The notes beneath the pieces were generated by a model, which searched no databases, was not told the origin of the DNA, and saw only the letters and a program-made list of their open reading frames with translations. Positions 1-8,485 of a stretch of 35,185 bases of DNA are shown here, piece after piece. The position numbers and the translations under genes were made by a program. Location: positions 1-35,185 of the forward strand of contig CAKPWR010000027.1 of the NCBI GenBank assembly GCA_934196725.1. The letters are read 5' to 3'. Numbering within the stretch: the first letter of the stretch is position 1; each line of letters opens with the position of its first letter. The stretch is from an uncultured Prevotella sp. Its GTDB lineage: Bacteria > Bacteroidota > Bacteroidia > Bacteroidales > Bacteroidaceae.

Positions 1-402
1 AACGTGCGCGACTGGTTGTATGTAGTAGATCATGCCCGTGCCATCGATATGATTTTCCACAAGGGTAAGATAGCCGAAACTTACAACATTGGTGGTTTCA
101 ACGAGTGGAAGAACATCGATATCATCAAGGTGGTTATCAAGACTGTTGATAGATTGCTCGGCAGAAAGGAAGGCGAGGATATGGATCTCATCACCTACGT
201 TACAGATAGAAAGGGTCATGATATGCGTTATGCCATCGACTCTAGAAAGTTGCAGAAGGAATTGGGTTGGGAGCCATCTCTCCAGTTTGAGGAGGGTATC
301 GAGGAAACCGTGAAGTGGTATCTCGAGAACCAGGAATGGATGGACAACGTAACCTCTGGTGATTACCAGAAGTACTACGACAACATGTATTCCAATCGAT
401 AA
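1..402 (+). CDS. rfbB: dTDP-glucose 4,6-dehydratase, C-terminal part
   Basis: The frame is open from the first base (N-V-R-D-W) to TAA at 400-402, so only the last 133 residues of the protein are present. NVRDWLYVVDHARAI and VTDRKGHDMRYAID match the conserved substrate-side and C-terminal motifs of RmlB/RfbB, a short-chain dehydrogenase-like enzyme. It converts dTDP-glucose to dTDP-4-keto-6-deoxyglucose on the way to dTDP-rhamnose in the cytoplasm. The GHDMRYAID segment is what separates it from other sugar epimerases and dehydratases. The end of the gene is followed 18 bases later by a strong terminator, so it is the last gene of its operon. The start and the Rossmann NAD-binding half lie outside the window. 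Confidence 0.9.
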   Translation, partial: NVRDWLYVVDHARAIDMIFHKGKIAETYNIGGFNEWKNIDIIKVVIKTVDRLLGRKEGEDMDLITYVTDRKGHDMRYAIDSRKLQKELGWEPSLQFEEGIEETVKWYLENQEWMDNVTSGDYQKYYDNMYSNR

Positions 403-420
403 TTGATACATATTATATAT

Positions 421-467
421 AAAGTCCTGCATTTGATAGAATGACAAATGCAGGACTTTTTGTTTTT
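421..467 (+). terminator. Rho-independent terminator after rfbB
   Basis: A perfect 15-bp inverted repeat (AAAGTCCTGCATTTG at 421-435 with its complement at 445-459) has a 9-nt loop and is followed by a T-rich run (TTTTTGTTTTT). Confidence 0.9.
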
Positions 468-530
468 ATACGATAAAAAACTACTAAATCTATTATTATT
501 TCTTAATTTTTAATCATTATTTCGGAGAAA

Positions 531-562
531 ACTGAAAAGTACAGAATATTTTTCTATCTTTG
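531..562 (+). promoter_or_regulatory. Probable Bacteroidetes-type promoter for the 642-4546 operon
   Basis: TATCTTTG at 555-562 fits the TAnnTTTG -7 box. The -33 position holds only ACTG (531-534, 20-bp spacing), so the upstream element is weak. Transcription would start near 569, inside the left arm of an inverted repeat (565-572 with 605-612). Confidence 0.55.
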
Positions 563-641
563 CAATTCCTATCACTGAAGACTTGAAATCTTCTCATAGA
601 TTTAATAGGAATAAAACAGAATTGCAATAAAAGAAACGGGT

Positions 642-1607
642 ATGGAGAAAAAAATAGTATTTAGCTTGGCAATAGCGTTGGCATCTTTATCTGGTCTTCC
701 TCTACAGGGACAGGAAAAGGTAGTTCCATTGAAATATGGAAACATGGATCACTGGGTGATAAGAAACATCAAAGAGTCGGCTATCATTGGTGGAAATCTG
801 AAAACCGTCTATGCCGTAGGACCGAATATGACCCTCAATGGCAATACACCTTATACTAATAAGGGAGGTTCGCCCTGGGGATCATCCAATGTCCTGGCAC
901 ATGTTTCGGGTATCTACAAAACTAATAACTCGGTTTATCGTGACAAGCGAGGCAATGGATATTGTGCTAAATTGGAAACCCATATAGAGAAAGTGAAGGT
1001 GCTTGGACTGATCAATATCAAGGTTCTGGCAGCAGGTTCCCTTTTCTTGGGTGATGTCCGTGAACCGATAACGAGTACCAAAGATGGTCCGAAAGCCATC
1101 AATTGGGGTATTCCGTTCACTGCACGTCCTAAGGCTGTACAGTTTGACTATAAAACATATATGCCTCAAGCGGCTAACCGTATCAAGCAGAATGGATTCA
1201 GTGGAGCATCTACCGTGGCAGGTCGCGACTATGCCATTGCCGTGCTCTATCTGCAAAAGCGGCATGAGGATGCTCAGGGCAACATCACAGCCAAACGAGT
1301 GGGAACGATGGTGGTGAAGTATGGAAAGAGCACCAATGGATGGGTGAATGATGCAACTTATACCATTCATTATGGCGACATCCGTCACATGGCGGGTTAT
1401 GATGCAGCCACGATGGGACTTCGTTCTACCGACTATGCCCGCAACAGCAAGGGGAAGAGTGTACCGGTTAGGGAAACCGGATGGGCTAGCAGTCATGAGA
1501 CGCCTACGCATCTTATCCTGCAGTTCTCTTCATCCCATGGTGGAGCCTATATTGGTACGCCGGGTAATACTTTATGGATAGACAATGTTGCATTGGTTTA
1601 CGAGTAA
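642..1607 (+). CDS. Secreted PCMD-domain protein (putative carbohydrate metabolism domain)
   Basis: The 321-residue protein has a clear N-terminal signal peptide (hydrophobic stretch FSLAIALASLSGLPLQG, likely cut near residue 24) and no lipobox cysteine, so it is periplasmic or surface-released. The rest is one beta-rich domain ending in TPGNTLWIDNVALVYE. That ending, together with the internal Y-A-I-A-V-L-Y-L-Q strand, resembles the PCMD family (Pfam PF13201) of Bacteroidetes, a jelly-roll-like putative carbohydrate-binding domain. No catalytic motif is visible. It is the first gene of an apparent operon: the barrel gene starts 33 bases after its stop. The family assignment is by recognition of the C-terminal motif and is moderately sure; the ligand is unknown. 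Confidence 0.65.
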   Translation: MEKKIVFSLAIALASLSGLPLQGQEKVVPLKYGNMDHWVIRNIKESAIIGGNLKTVYAVGPNMTLNGNTPYTNKGGSPWGSSNVLAHVSGIYKTNNSVYRDKRGNGYCAKLETHIEKVKVLGLINIKVLAAGSLFLGDVREPITSTKDGPKAINWGIPFTARPKAVQFDYKTYMPQAANRIKQNGFSGASTVAGRDYAIAVLYLQKRHEDAQGNITAKRVGTMVVKYGKSTNGWVNDATYTIHYGDIRHMAGYDAATMGLRSTDYARNSKGKSVPVRETGWASSHETPTHLILQFSSSHGGAYIGTPGNTLWIDNVALVYE

Positions 1608-1640
1608 AAATCACATATTGAATTAAAGAATATAGACTTT

Positions 1641-2816
1641 ATGAAGCATATCCTGACAATACTAGGCATGATGATGGCAGTGGGCTGTTATGCCTCTGAG
1701 CCATTTTCGCAAGATACAATCCCCTCACGGCAGATGGCAGGTACAACTCAGCATGTCCGGAAATCATGGATGACACGATTTCTTAACTACTTCAACGATG
1801 CCAACAAGAACAAGGAACATAAGCGGTTTGACTTCAGTATCATCGGAGGTCCTCACTATGCTTCTGATACGAAGTTCGGTTTAGGAATGGTGGCGGCAGG
1901 ACTTTACCGTTCAGACCCCAATGATACCATACTTCCCCCTTCCAATGTTTCGCTTTTTGGTGATGTGAGTACGGTGGGCTTCTATATGTTGGGTGTTCGT
2001 GGTAATCATATCGCCGCACCTCGTGGCCGTTATCGCATAGACTATCGCCTCTATTTCTATTCTTTCCCTTCAGATTTTTGGGGAATAGGTTATGAGATGG
2101 GTGATAACGATGACAATAAGAGCGATATGAAACGATGGCAGGCACAGACTGAGGTTAGTTTCCTGTTCCGGGTTGCCGACAATTTCTATGTTGGTCCGAT
2201 GGCTGGTTATGATTATGTAATCGGTAAACATATTGAACGTCCGGAGTTGTTGAATGGAATGGATCAGCATACATGGAATGTGGGAGCCGGTGTGTCGTTG
2301 GTATATGATAATCGTGATAATCTTACCAATCCGCATCGGGGCGTCTATCTCAATCTGAAGCAGATGTTCCGCCCTCGGTTCATGGGTAATGATTATGCCT
2401 TCAGTACCACAAAGTTCCGCTTTGACCTCTATCAGCAATTAGGAGAGGGCACTGTCCTTGCCGAAGATTTTGGAGCAAACCTCAATTTCGGCAATCCTTC
2501 ATGGGGGATGATGGCCAATTTGGGTGGAACCAGTTCTATGCGTGGTTATTACGAGGGTCGTTATCGTGACAAGCATTCCCTGGAGGCTACAGTAGAGTTG
2601 CGCCAGCATGTCTGGAAACGGAATGGCGTCGTGGTTTGGGCAGGAGCCGGAACCGTTTTCCCTAAATTCTCAGAATTGCGTAGTAACAGGATATTGCCTA
2701 ATGTGGGTGTGGGCTATCGATGGGAGTTTAAGAAGAATGTCAATGTGCGTTTGGATTATGGATTTGGTAAGTCGGGTCAGTCTGGCTTCCTGTTTAATAT
2801 CAATGAGGCGTTTTAA
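1641..2816 (+). CDS. Omp85/BamA-TamA-like outer membrane barrel without POTRA domains
   Basis: The 391-residue protein starts with a signal peptide (possible cut after GCYA; the Cys does not sit in a good lipobox) and a short linker. The rest is a beta-barrel domain of the bacterial surface antigen type (PF01103). The loop motif M-R-G-Y at residues 300-303 corresponds to the conserved (V)RGF/Y of the Omp85 lid loop. The protein ends in FLFNINEAF, a C-terminal aromatic beta-signal for insertion by the BAM complex. BamA and TamA carry periplasmic POTRA domains of 75-80 residues each; there is no room for them here, so this is a barrel-only member. The phosphoethanolamine transferase gene begins 11 bases after its stop, which indicates co-transcription and suggests an envelope role. 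Cargo or partner is not known. Confidence 0.75.
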   Translation: MKHILTILGMMMAVGCYASEPFSQDTIPSRQMAGTTQHVRKSWMTRFLNYFNDANKNKEHKRFDFSIIGGPHYASDTKFGLGMVAAGLYRSDPNDTILPPSNVSLFGDVSTVGFYMLGVRGNHIAAPRGRYRIDYRLYFYSFPSDFWGIGYEMGDNDDNKSDMKRWQAQTEVSFLFRVADNFYVGPMAGYDYVIGKHIERPELLNGMDQHTWNVGAGVSLVYDNRDNLTNPHRGVYLNLKQMFRPRFMGNDYAFSTTKFRFDLYQQLGEGTVLAEDFGANLNFGNPSWGMMANLGGTSSMRGYYEGRYRDKHSLEATVELRQHVWKRNGVVVWAGAGTVFPKFSELRSNRILPNVGVGYRWEFKKNVNVRLDYGFGKSGQSGFLFNINEAF

Positions 2817-2827
2817 TACAAGAAAGA

Positions 2828-4546
2828 ATGAATCGTTTGTCCTATATATATATAAAGGTGTCATCGGGGCAATTCCTGTATGTTTATGCTGTGTTGGCAT
2901 TGTTGTTGCCTAATATTGCCTTGTGCTATACCGAGTGTCTGGCTCCGTGGGCGTGTGGCGTCAATGTGTTGCTGCCTTTGTCGCTGTATATGTTGTTCTT
3001 TTCAATGGCTAAGCGTCTAGGAAAGATGATATGGTGGGCGTTTATCTTTGTCTTTTTCGCTGCGTTCCAGCTGGTATTGCTCTATCTTTTCGGAACGGGT
3101 GTGATAGCAGTAGATATGTTTTTGAATCTCGTAACTACCAATCCTGGTGAGGCAATGGAGTTGCTTGATAATCTGGCTCCAGCCGTGGTTGGAGTTTTCG
3201 TGGTTTATCTGCCCTTGCTTATTCTTGGGGGTATCAATATCAGAAAAGACAGACAGTTATCGGTTCCTTTCCAGCACCAGGTCCGTCATTGGGCAATGCA
3301 GATAGGGGCTGTTGGTCTGTTCTGTCTGCTGGCAAGTTATCTGGTAGTGGATGATTACCGTATGCGCAATCAGCTTTATCCCGTCAACGTCTGCTATAAC
3401 CTCTATCTGGCTTTTGAACGTAATGCAGCCTCTGAGAATTATAAGGAGGCAAGCCGGAATTTTAGGTTTGATGCTAAGAGTGAACGCTCACTTGAAGCGC
3501 CAGAGGTGTATGTGATGGTGGTGGGAGAGACGGCACGTGCCCATAACTTCAGCCTCTACGGCTATCCACGTGATACCAATCCGTTGCTCTCTAAAACGCA
3601 GGGTGTCAAAGCATTCTCGGATGTCTCAACACAGAGCAATACCACTCATAAGAGTGTTCCTATGCTTCTGTCTGCTGCATCAGCAGAGGATTTTGAGCGA
3701 CTTTTTCATGAGAAAGGCATCCTGGCAACCTTTAAGGAAGCTGGATTCCATACCGTGTTTGTCAGCAATCAGTTGCCTAACCATTCGTTTATCGATTTCC
3801 TGGGAGAGCAGGCTGATGAGCATTATTTCCTGAAGAAAGAGGATTCTTTGCAAGGCAATCATTATGATGCTGATCTGTTGCAGAAACTGGATGAGATATT
3901 GCCCCAGGCTGATGCTTCATCTGCGGCCCGTTACCGCTATCGCAAGCTCTTCGTGGTTCTTCATACCTATGGTTCTCACTTCAATTATCAGGAGCGTTAT
4001 CCCCGTAGTTTCGCTTATTTCAAGCCCGATAGCAGGAGTGAGGCAAAGCCGGAGAATCGACGTGATCTCTTGAATGCCTACGATAATACCATCCGATATA
4101 CCGATTATATCCTGCATGGTATTATAGAACGTCTGCAGAAATGGGAGCAGGTTCAGACGAAGATGGATGGTGTATACTGCCAGCCAACCTCAGCGATGCT
4201 CTATACCAGTGATCATGGAGAGAATATCTTTGATGATGAGCGCCGCCTCTTCCTTCATGCAGCACCGAAGGCTTCGGATTACGAACTGCATGTACCTTTC
4301 ATCATCTGGACCTCTGATGGCTTCAGTAAACAATATCCCAATATATGGAAGGCATTGGAAGAAAACCGGACCAAACAGGTGCAGAGCAGTCTTTCGGCTT
4401 TTCATACCATGTTGGGCATCGGAGGCATTCTAACCCGTTATCGCCAGGATGAATACTCGGTGGCAAGCGAGAAATATCATCCGGTGAAGTTGCTCTATCT
4501 CGATGATCATGATGAGGCAATACCGCAGGAAGATGCCAGGTTTTAG
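2828..4546 (+). CDS. Lipid A phosphoethanolamine transferase (EptA-type sulfatase family)
   Basis: The protein has 572 residues. The N-terminal ~190 residues hold about five hydrophobic segments (inner membrane anchor), followed by a periplasmic alkaline-phosphatase-fold domain. V-G-E-T-A-R places the catalytic nucleophile Thr at 235; S-D-H-G-E at 461-465 supplies zinc ligands; the STQSNTTHKSVPMLLS segment is also typical. These enzymes move phosphoethanolamine from phosphatidylethanolamine to lipid A phosphate, which lowers surface charge and raises resistance to cationic peptides such as polymyxin. It is the last gene of the 642-4546 operon, with a terminator downstream. The length and motif order are normal for the EptA/MCR family. 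Whether it acts on lipid A or another glycan cannot be told from sequence. Confidence 0.88.
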   Translation: MNRLSYIYIKVSSGQFLYVYAVLALLLPNIALCYTECLAPWACGVNVLLPLSLYMLFFSMAKRLGKMIWWAFIFVFFAAFQLVLLYLFGTGVIAVDMFLNLVTTNPGEAMELLDNLAPAVVGVFVVYLPLLILGGINIRKDRQLSVPFQHQVRHWAMQIGAVGLFCLLASYLVVDDYRMRNQLYPVNVCYNLYLAFERNAASENYKEASRNFRFDAKSERSLEAPEVYVMVVGETARAHNFSLYGYPRDTNPLLSKTQGVKAFSDVSTQSNTTHKSVPMLLSAASAEDFERLFHEKGILATFKEAGFHTVFVSNQLPNHSFIDFLGEQADEHYFLKKEDSLQGNHYDADLLQKLDEILPQADASSAARYRYRKLFVVLHTYGSHFNYQERYPRSFAYFKPDSRSEAKPENRRDLLNAYDNTIRYTDYILHGIIERLQKWEQVQTKMDGVYCQPTSAMLYTSDHGENIFDDERRLFLHAAPKASDYELHVPFIIWTSDGFSKQYPNIWKALEENRTKQVQSSLSAFHTMLGIGGILTRYRQDEYSVASEKYHPVKLLYLDDHDEAIPQEDARF

Positions 4547-4591
4547 CTTTAAATTCTAAGCCGAAAGGCATTCCTGATGTAAAATAAATGA

Positions 4592-4640
4592 AAAGAGTTT
4601 TCGTAAATATCAATTATTTGCGAAAACTCTTTGTCGTATC
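4592..4640 (+). terminator. Terminator after the envelope operon
   Basis: A perfect 12-bp inverted repeat (AAAGAGTTTTCG at 4592-4603; complement at 4621-4632) with a 17-nt AT-rich loop. The right arm ends in TTT and also supplies the -33 element of the next promoter. Confidence 0.65.
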
Positions 4641-4660
4641 TATAATTTGCAGTAACTTTG
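4630..4660 (+). promoter_or_regulatory. Promoter for the GNAT-nitrilase gene
   Basis: TTTG at 4630-4633, 19-bp spacer and TAACTTTG at 4653-4660 match the Bacteroidetes consensus exactly. The -33 box sits inside the right arm of the preceding terminator. It also decides the start of the next gene: a TTG at 4658 lies within the -7 box and cannot be on the transcript. Confidence 0.85.
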
Positions 4661-4696
4661 CACCCGGATTTAGATAATAATAAAAATACAGTTGTT

Positions 4697-6226
4697 ATGG
4701 AACCAACTCGAAAAATCGAAAAGGTGAGCATGCGCAACCTCCGTATGGAGGATTATGACCAGCTCGCCAAGTCGTTTAAGCGTATTTACGCAGACTCAGA
4801 TGTATTCTGGACAAAAGAACAGATTAAGAAACTCATTACTATCTTCCCTGAGGGACAGGTGGTTATCATCGTGGATGATAAGATTGTGGGCTGTGCGCTC
4901 TCTATCATTGTCAACTATAATATGGTGAAAGGCGACCATACCTATGCTCAGGTGACAGGTAATGAAACCTTCAATACCCACCAGCCAAACGGCAATATCC
5001 TTTATGGTATTGAGGTATTTATCCACCCTGATTATCGTGGCTTGCGATTGGCTCGTCGTATGTATGAGTATCGCAAGGAACTCTGCGAGAAGCTCAACTT
5101 GAAGGCTATCATGTTTGGTGGTCGTATTCCAAACTATCATAAGTATGCCGACAAGATGCGCCCTAAGGAGTATATCGAGCACGTAAGAAACCGTGAGATT
5201 TACGACCCGGTTCTTACCTTCCAGCTTTCCAATGATTTCCACGTACGCCGTGTCATCCGCAACTATCTTCCTAGTGATGAGGAGAGCGAACACTGTGCAA
5301 CTCTCTTGCAGTGGGACAACATCTATTATCAGCCACCTACGGATTCCTACGTAGACCGCAAGCCAACCGTAAGAATCGGACTGGTACAGTGGCAGATGCG
5401 TCCATACGCTTCGGTAGATGACCTTTTTGAACAGGTAGAGTTCTTCGTGGATTCCGTCAGTGATTACAAGAGCGATTTCATCCTCTTCCCAGAGTATTTC
5501 AATGCGCCGTTGATGGCTCGCTTCAATGATTTGGGTGAGGCACAGAGCATCCGCAAGATGGCTCAATATACCGATGAGATTCGTGACCGATTCCGCGAGT
5601 TGGCTATCAGTTACAACATCAATATCATCACGGGTAGTATGCCTTATCTCAAGGATGATTCCCTCTATAATGTCGGCTTCCTCTGCCGTAGAGATGGTAG
5701 CGTGGATATGTATGAGAAGATTCACGTTACGCCGGATGAGCAGAAGTGCTGGGGATTGAGTGGTGGTAGCCATATCCAGACCTTTGATACCGATTGCGGT
5801 AAGATTGGTATCGTCATCTGCTATGATGTGGAGTTCCCTGAACTTTCCCGTCTGATGGCAGAGGATGGTATGCAGATTCTCTTCGTTCCATTCATGACCG
5901 ATACGCAGAATGCTTACTCCCGAGTGAGAGTCTGTGCACAGGCTCGTGCCATCGAGAACGAGTGCTATGTAGCCATTGCAGGTAGTGTGGGCAACTTGCC
6001 TCGTGTTCACAACATGGATATCCAGTATGCCCAGAGTGCCGTGTTCACCCCTTGCGACTTCGCCTTCCCTAATGACGGCAAGCGTTCGGAGGCAACACCT
6101 AATACCGAGATGATTCTCGTATCAGATGTTGACCTGAACCTTCTGAATGAGCTTCATACCTACGGTGCCGTAAGAAATCTTCGTGACCGCCGTAAAGACT
6201 TGTATGAATTGAAACAGAAGAAGTAA
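4697..6226 (+). CDS. GNAT acetyltransferase fused to carbon-nitrogen hydrolase (nitrilase branch)
   Basis: ATG 4697 gives 509 residues; an in-frame TTG 39 bases upstream overlaps the promoter and is rejected. The N-terminal ~200 residues form a GNAT domain, with a beta-4/P-loop region near HPDYRGLRLARRMYEYRKEL that binds acetyl-CoA. The C-terminal ~290 residues are a CN-hydrolase with the full catalytic triad: Glu266 (in FPEYF), Lys341 (in YEKIH) and Cys375 (in VICYDVEFPE). This two-domain order matches the nitrilase-superfamily branch in which a NAT-like domain is fused N-terminally, as in Bacillus YhcX-type proteins. The fusion suggests that one compound is both hydrolysed at an amide and acetylated, but no substrate is known to me. 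It stands alone with its own promoter; menC follows 62 bases after its stop. Confidence 0.88.
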   Translation: MEPTRKIEKVSMRNLRMEDYDQLAKSFKRIYADSDVFWTKEQIKKLITIFPEGQVVIIVDDKIVGCALSIIVNYNMVKGDHTYAQVTGNETFNTHQPNGNILYGIEVFIHPDYRGLRLARRMYEYRKELCEKLNLKAIMFGGRIPNYHKYADKMRPKEYIEHVRNREIYDPVLTFQLSNDFHVRRVIRNYLPSDEESEHCATLLQWDNIYYQPPTDSYVDRKPTVRIGLVQWQMRPYASVDDLFEQVEFFVDSVSDYKSDFILFPEYFNAPLMARFNDLGEAQSIRKMAQYTDEIRDRFRELAISYNINIITGSMPYLKDDSLYNVGFLCRRDGSVDMYEKIHVTPDEQKCWGLSGGSHIQTFDTDCGKIGIVICYDVEFPELSRLMAEDGMQILFVPFMTDTQNAYSRVRVCAQARAIENECYVAIAGSVGNLPRVHNMDIQYAQSAVFTPCDFAFPNDGKRSEATPNTEMILVSDVDLNLLNELHTYGAVRNLRDRRKDLYELKQKK

Positions 6227-6230
6227 GGTA

Positions 6231-6260
6231 AGTGAAGAGTGAAGAACGAAGAGTGAAGAA
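6231..6260 (+). repeat. Short GTGAAGA/CGAAGA tandem filler repeat
   Basis: Imperfect tandem units of AGTGAAG/ACGAAG fill most of the gap between the GNAT-nitrilase and menC genes. Low-complexity spacer; no function seen. Confidence 0.6.
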
Positions 6261-6288
6261 TCCAATTGTGTAGATATAAATATAGATA

Positions 6289-7365
6289 ATGTATAAGATA
6301 GACATCTCGGAGCGCACGCTCCACTTTAAGCAGCCAGCAGGCACGTCTCGTGGAGTTTATACCACGAGACACAGTTATTATCTGACTCTTACTTCGGATG
6401 AAATGCCGGGGATAGAAGGAGTGGGAGAGTGTGCTACGCTCCCAGATTTGAGTTGCGATGCCAAACCGGAATATGAGATGACCCTTCGACAGGTCTGTCA
6501 GATGATAGAACAGATGGGACGCATCCCTTACGATATGATTCGTGCATATCCTAGCATCACCTTCGGACTCGAAACAGCTTTCGCCTCTCTCTTTGATGCT
6601 GCCAGAAAGCAGGGATTGAGTATCTCAGCTCCTATGGGAATGGAGAATCTTGTCAATCTCTTCGACTCTCCTTTCGGAAGAGGAGAAGAGGGCATCACCA
6701 TCAACGGATTGGTATGGATGGGTACTTACGAGGAGATGCTGGCACGACTGGAAGAGAAGCTCCAGGCGGGTTTCCATTGTGTGAAACTGAAGATTGGTGC
6801 CATCGATTTCTTCAAGGAACTCGATCTTATCAAGCGTATTCGTGATGTCTATTCCCGTGAACAGGTAGAACTGAGAGTAGATGCCAATGGTGGTTTCCTG
6901 CCAGAGAATGCGATGAGTCAGCTGGAGGCTTTGGCAAAGTATGATATCCATTCCATCGAACAGCCTATCAAGCAGCATCAGTGGCCTAAGATGGCTCAGC
7001 TCTGTAGGGAAACTCCGCTCCCAATTGCCCTGGATGAGGAGTTGATAGGTGTGAACGTCAGAAGCATGAAGGAGGCGTTACTCGATACCATCCGTCCTCA
7101 GTATATCATCCTGAAGCCTTCGCTTCATGGTGGAATCTATGGTTGCAACGAATGGATTCAGTTGGCTAACCAGCGTGGCATCGGCAGTTGGATTACCTCT
7201 GCCTTGGAGAGTAACATCGGTCTCAATGCCATTGCCCATTATGCTGCCAAGGTATATGGTCCGAATGTCCAGATGCCACAGGGGCTGGGCACCGGTCAGC
7301 TCTTTACTGATAACATCCCAATGCCATTGGAAATCCGTGGCGATCAACTCTTTATAGTAAAATAA
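6289..7365 (+). CDS. menC: o-Succinylbenzoate synthase (enolase superfamily)
   Basis: The protein has 358 residues with the muconate-lactonizing-type enolase superfamily layout: an alpha+beta capping domain (1-~120) and a TIM barrel. The catalytic and metal residues are visible: K166-x-K168 in VKLKIG, metal ligands Asp198 (VDANGG), Glu224 (SIEQP) and Asp249 (ALDEE), and Lys276 (ILKPSLHGG). On its own it could also be a dipeptide epimerase of the same superfamily. The menE-like ligase immediately downstream makes o-succinylbenzoate synthase, which dehydrates SHCHC in menaquinone synthesis, the better call. The start ATG 6289 leads directly into MYKIDISERTLHF. A pair of REP-like palindromes lies between it and menE. 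Other men genes are not in the window. Confidence 0.85.
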   Translation: MYKIDISERTLHFKQPAGTSRGVYTTRHSYYLTLTSDEMPGIEGVGECATLPDLSCDAKPEYEMTLRQVCQMIEQMGRIPYDMIRAYPSITFGLETAFASLFDAARKQGLSISAPMGMENLVNLFDSPFGRGEEGITINGLVWMGTYEEMLARLEEKLQAGFHCVKLKIGAIDFFKELDLIKRIRDVYSREQVELRVDANGGFLPENAMSQLEALAKYDIHSIEQPIKQHQWPKMAQLCRETPLPIALDEELIGVNVRSMKEALLDTIRPQYIILKPSLHGGIYGCNEWIQLANQRGIGSWITSALESNIGLNAIAHYAAKVYGPNVQMPQGLGTGQLFTDNIPMPLEIRGDQLFIVK

Positions 7366-7390
7366 TATAGTATTTTACCTCTATTTGTTT

Positions 7391-7411
7391 CGGCGGATTT
7401 GCAATCCGCCG
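7391..7411. repeat. REP-like palindrome, copy 1
   Basis: CGGCGGATT-TGC-AATCCGCCG: 9-bp perfect arms around TGC. Same core (GCGGATT-nnn-AATCCGC) as the copies at 7430 and in 31962-32135. Confidence 0.85.
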
Positions 7412-7429
7412 CATCATTGGGTAACTATT

Positions 7430-7446
7430 GCGGATTTGTAATCCGC
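7430..7446. repeat. REP-like palindrome, copy 2
   Basis: GCGGATT-TGT-AATCCGC: 7-bp perfect arms, 18 bases after copy 1, in the menC-menE gap. No T-run follows, so it is not an ordinary terminator. Confidence 0.85.
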
Positions 7447-7468
7447 TAAGCAGGGTATAATTTAAATT

Positions 7469-8452
7469 ATGACTTTAGAAGATTTCCTTTCAGAATGGAA
7501 TAACGATAGTGACCGGGTGCTTGTGCATACCAGTGGTTCCACGGGAAAGCCCAAGCCGATGATGGTAGAGAAGAAGCGAATGCTCAACTCTGCCCGCATC
7601 ACTTGTGATTTCCTGGGTTTAAAGCCTGGTGACAGCGCTCTGCTCTGTATGTCGCTCGATTATATTGCAGGTAAGATGGTGGTAGTGCGCAGTATTGAGC
7701 GCCATCTCCATCTTATTTCTGTCTCTCCAAGCGGGCATCCTTTGAAAGATGTAAATGAAGAGATTACTTTCGCAGCCATGGTTCCGATGCAGGTATATAA
7801 TACCCTGCAGGTTCCTGAGGAGCGGGAGCGACTCAGCCATATCCGTCATCTCATTATTGGTGGGGGTGCTATCGATGCATCTTTGGAGCAGGAACTGAAG
7901 TCACTTCCCGGCAATATCGCCATCTGGAGCACCTATGGTATGACCGAAACCCTATCCCATGTCGCCCTGAGGAGAATCAATGGTGATGAGGCTAGCGAAT
8001 GGTATCAGCCTTTCGATAGCGTCCGTATCAGTCAGACCGAAGAAGGCTGTCTGGTCATCGATGCCCCTCAGGTTTGTGCTGAAACCTTGGTAACGAATGA
8101 TATCGTAGAGATAGAACCCTATATATATAATAAGGTGGAAAAACTCCGTTTCCGCATTAAGGGCAGAAAAGACAATGTCATCTGTAGTGGTGGTATCAAG
8201 ATTCAGATAGAAGAAGTGGAAGCTTTTCTGAAATCTCATCTCGAAAAACCTTTCATGCTTGCCAAGAAGAAAGACGGGAAGTTTGGAGAAATCGCAGTCC
8301 TACTGACAGAGGATGAGGATATAAAAACAATAGAGGCGACAGTCCGCCGCCTCTTATCTGATCATAAATATTGGATTCCAAGGGAATTCCTTCATGTAGA
8401 GCATCTTCCGCTTACCGAAACCGGAAAGCCGAAGCGTGCTATCCTTCTTTAA
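7469..8452 (+). CDS. menE: o-Succinylbenzoate-CoA ligase, short ANL-family form
   Basis: The 327-residue AMP-forming ligase has the A3 phosphate loop T-S-G-S-T-G-K-P-K at residues 21-29, S-T-Y-G-M-T-E-T (A5), a hinge/A8 segment F-R-I-K-G-R-K-D-N-V-I with CSGGIKIQIEEVE, and the A10 lysine in T-E-T-G-K-P-K-R. Typical MenE proteins have roughly 450-500 residues. This one lacks the N-terminal ~100-150 residues and begins almost at the P-loop. The reading frame is otherwise intact, so I take it as the compact form rather than a fragment. It would activate o-succinylbenzoate to its CoA ester after MenC. It converges on aroB with a 33-base gap and no clear terminator. Confidence 0.82.
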   Translation: MTLEDFLSEWNNDSDRVLVHTSGSTGKPKPMMVEKKRMLNSARITCDFLGLKPGDSALLCMSLDYIAGKMVVVRSIERHLHLISVSPSGHPLKDVNEEITFAAMVPMQVYNTLQVPEERERLSHIRHLIIGGGAIDASLEQELKSLPGNIAIWSTYGMTETLSHVALRRINGDEASEWYQPFDSVRISQTEEGCLVIDAPQVCAETLVTNDIVEIEPYIYNKVEKLRFRIKGRKDNVICSGGIKIQIEEVEAFLKSHLEKPFMLAKKKDGKFGEIAVLLTEDEDIKTIEATVRRLLSDHKYWIPREFLHVEHLPLTETGKPKRAILL

Positions 8453-8485
8453 AGAGATTCTCTGAAGAAAGATTCTTTAGCTGAA

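Noticed and set aside
4658..4696. TTG start extending the GNAT-nitrilase by 13 residues
   Set aside because: The TTG lies in the -7 box, upstream of the expected transcript start.
4796..6010. 404-codon minus-strand open frame
   Set aside because: Lies wholly opposite the GNAT-nitrilase gene, whose domains and catalytic residues are clear; the antisense product has no recognisable features.
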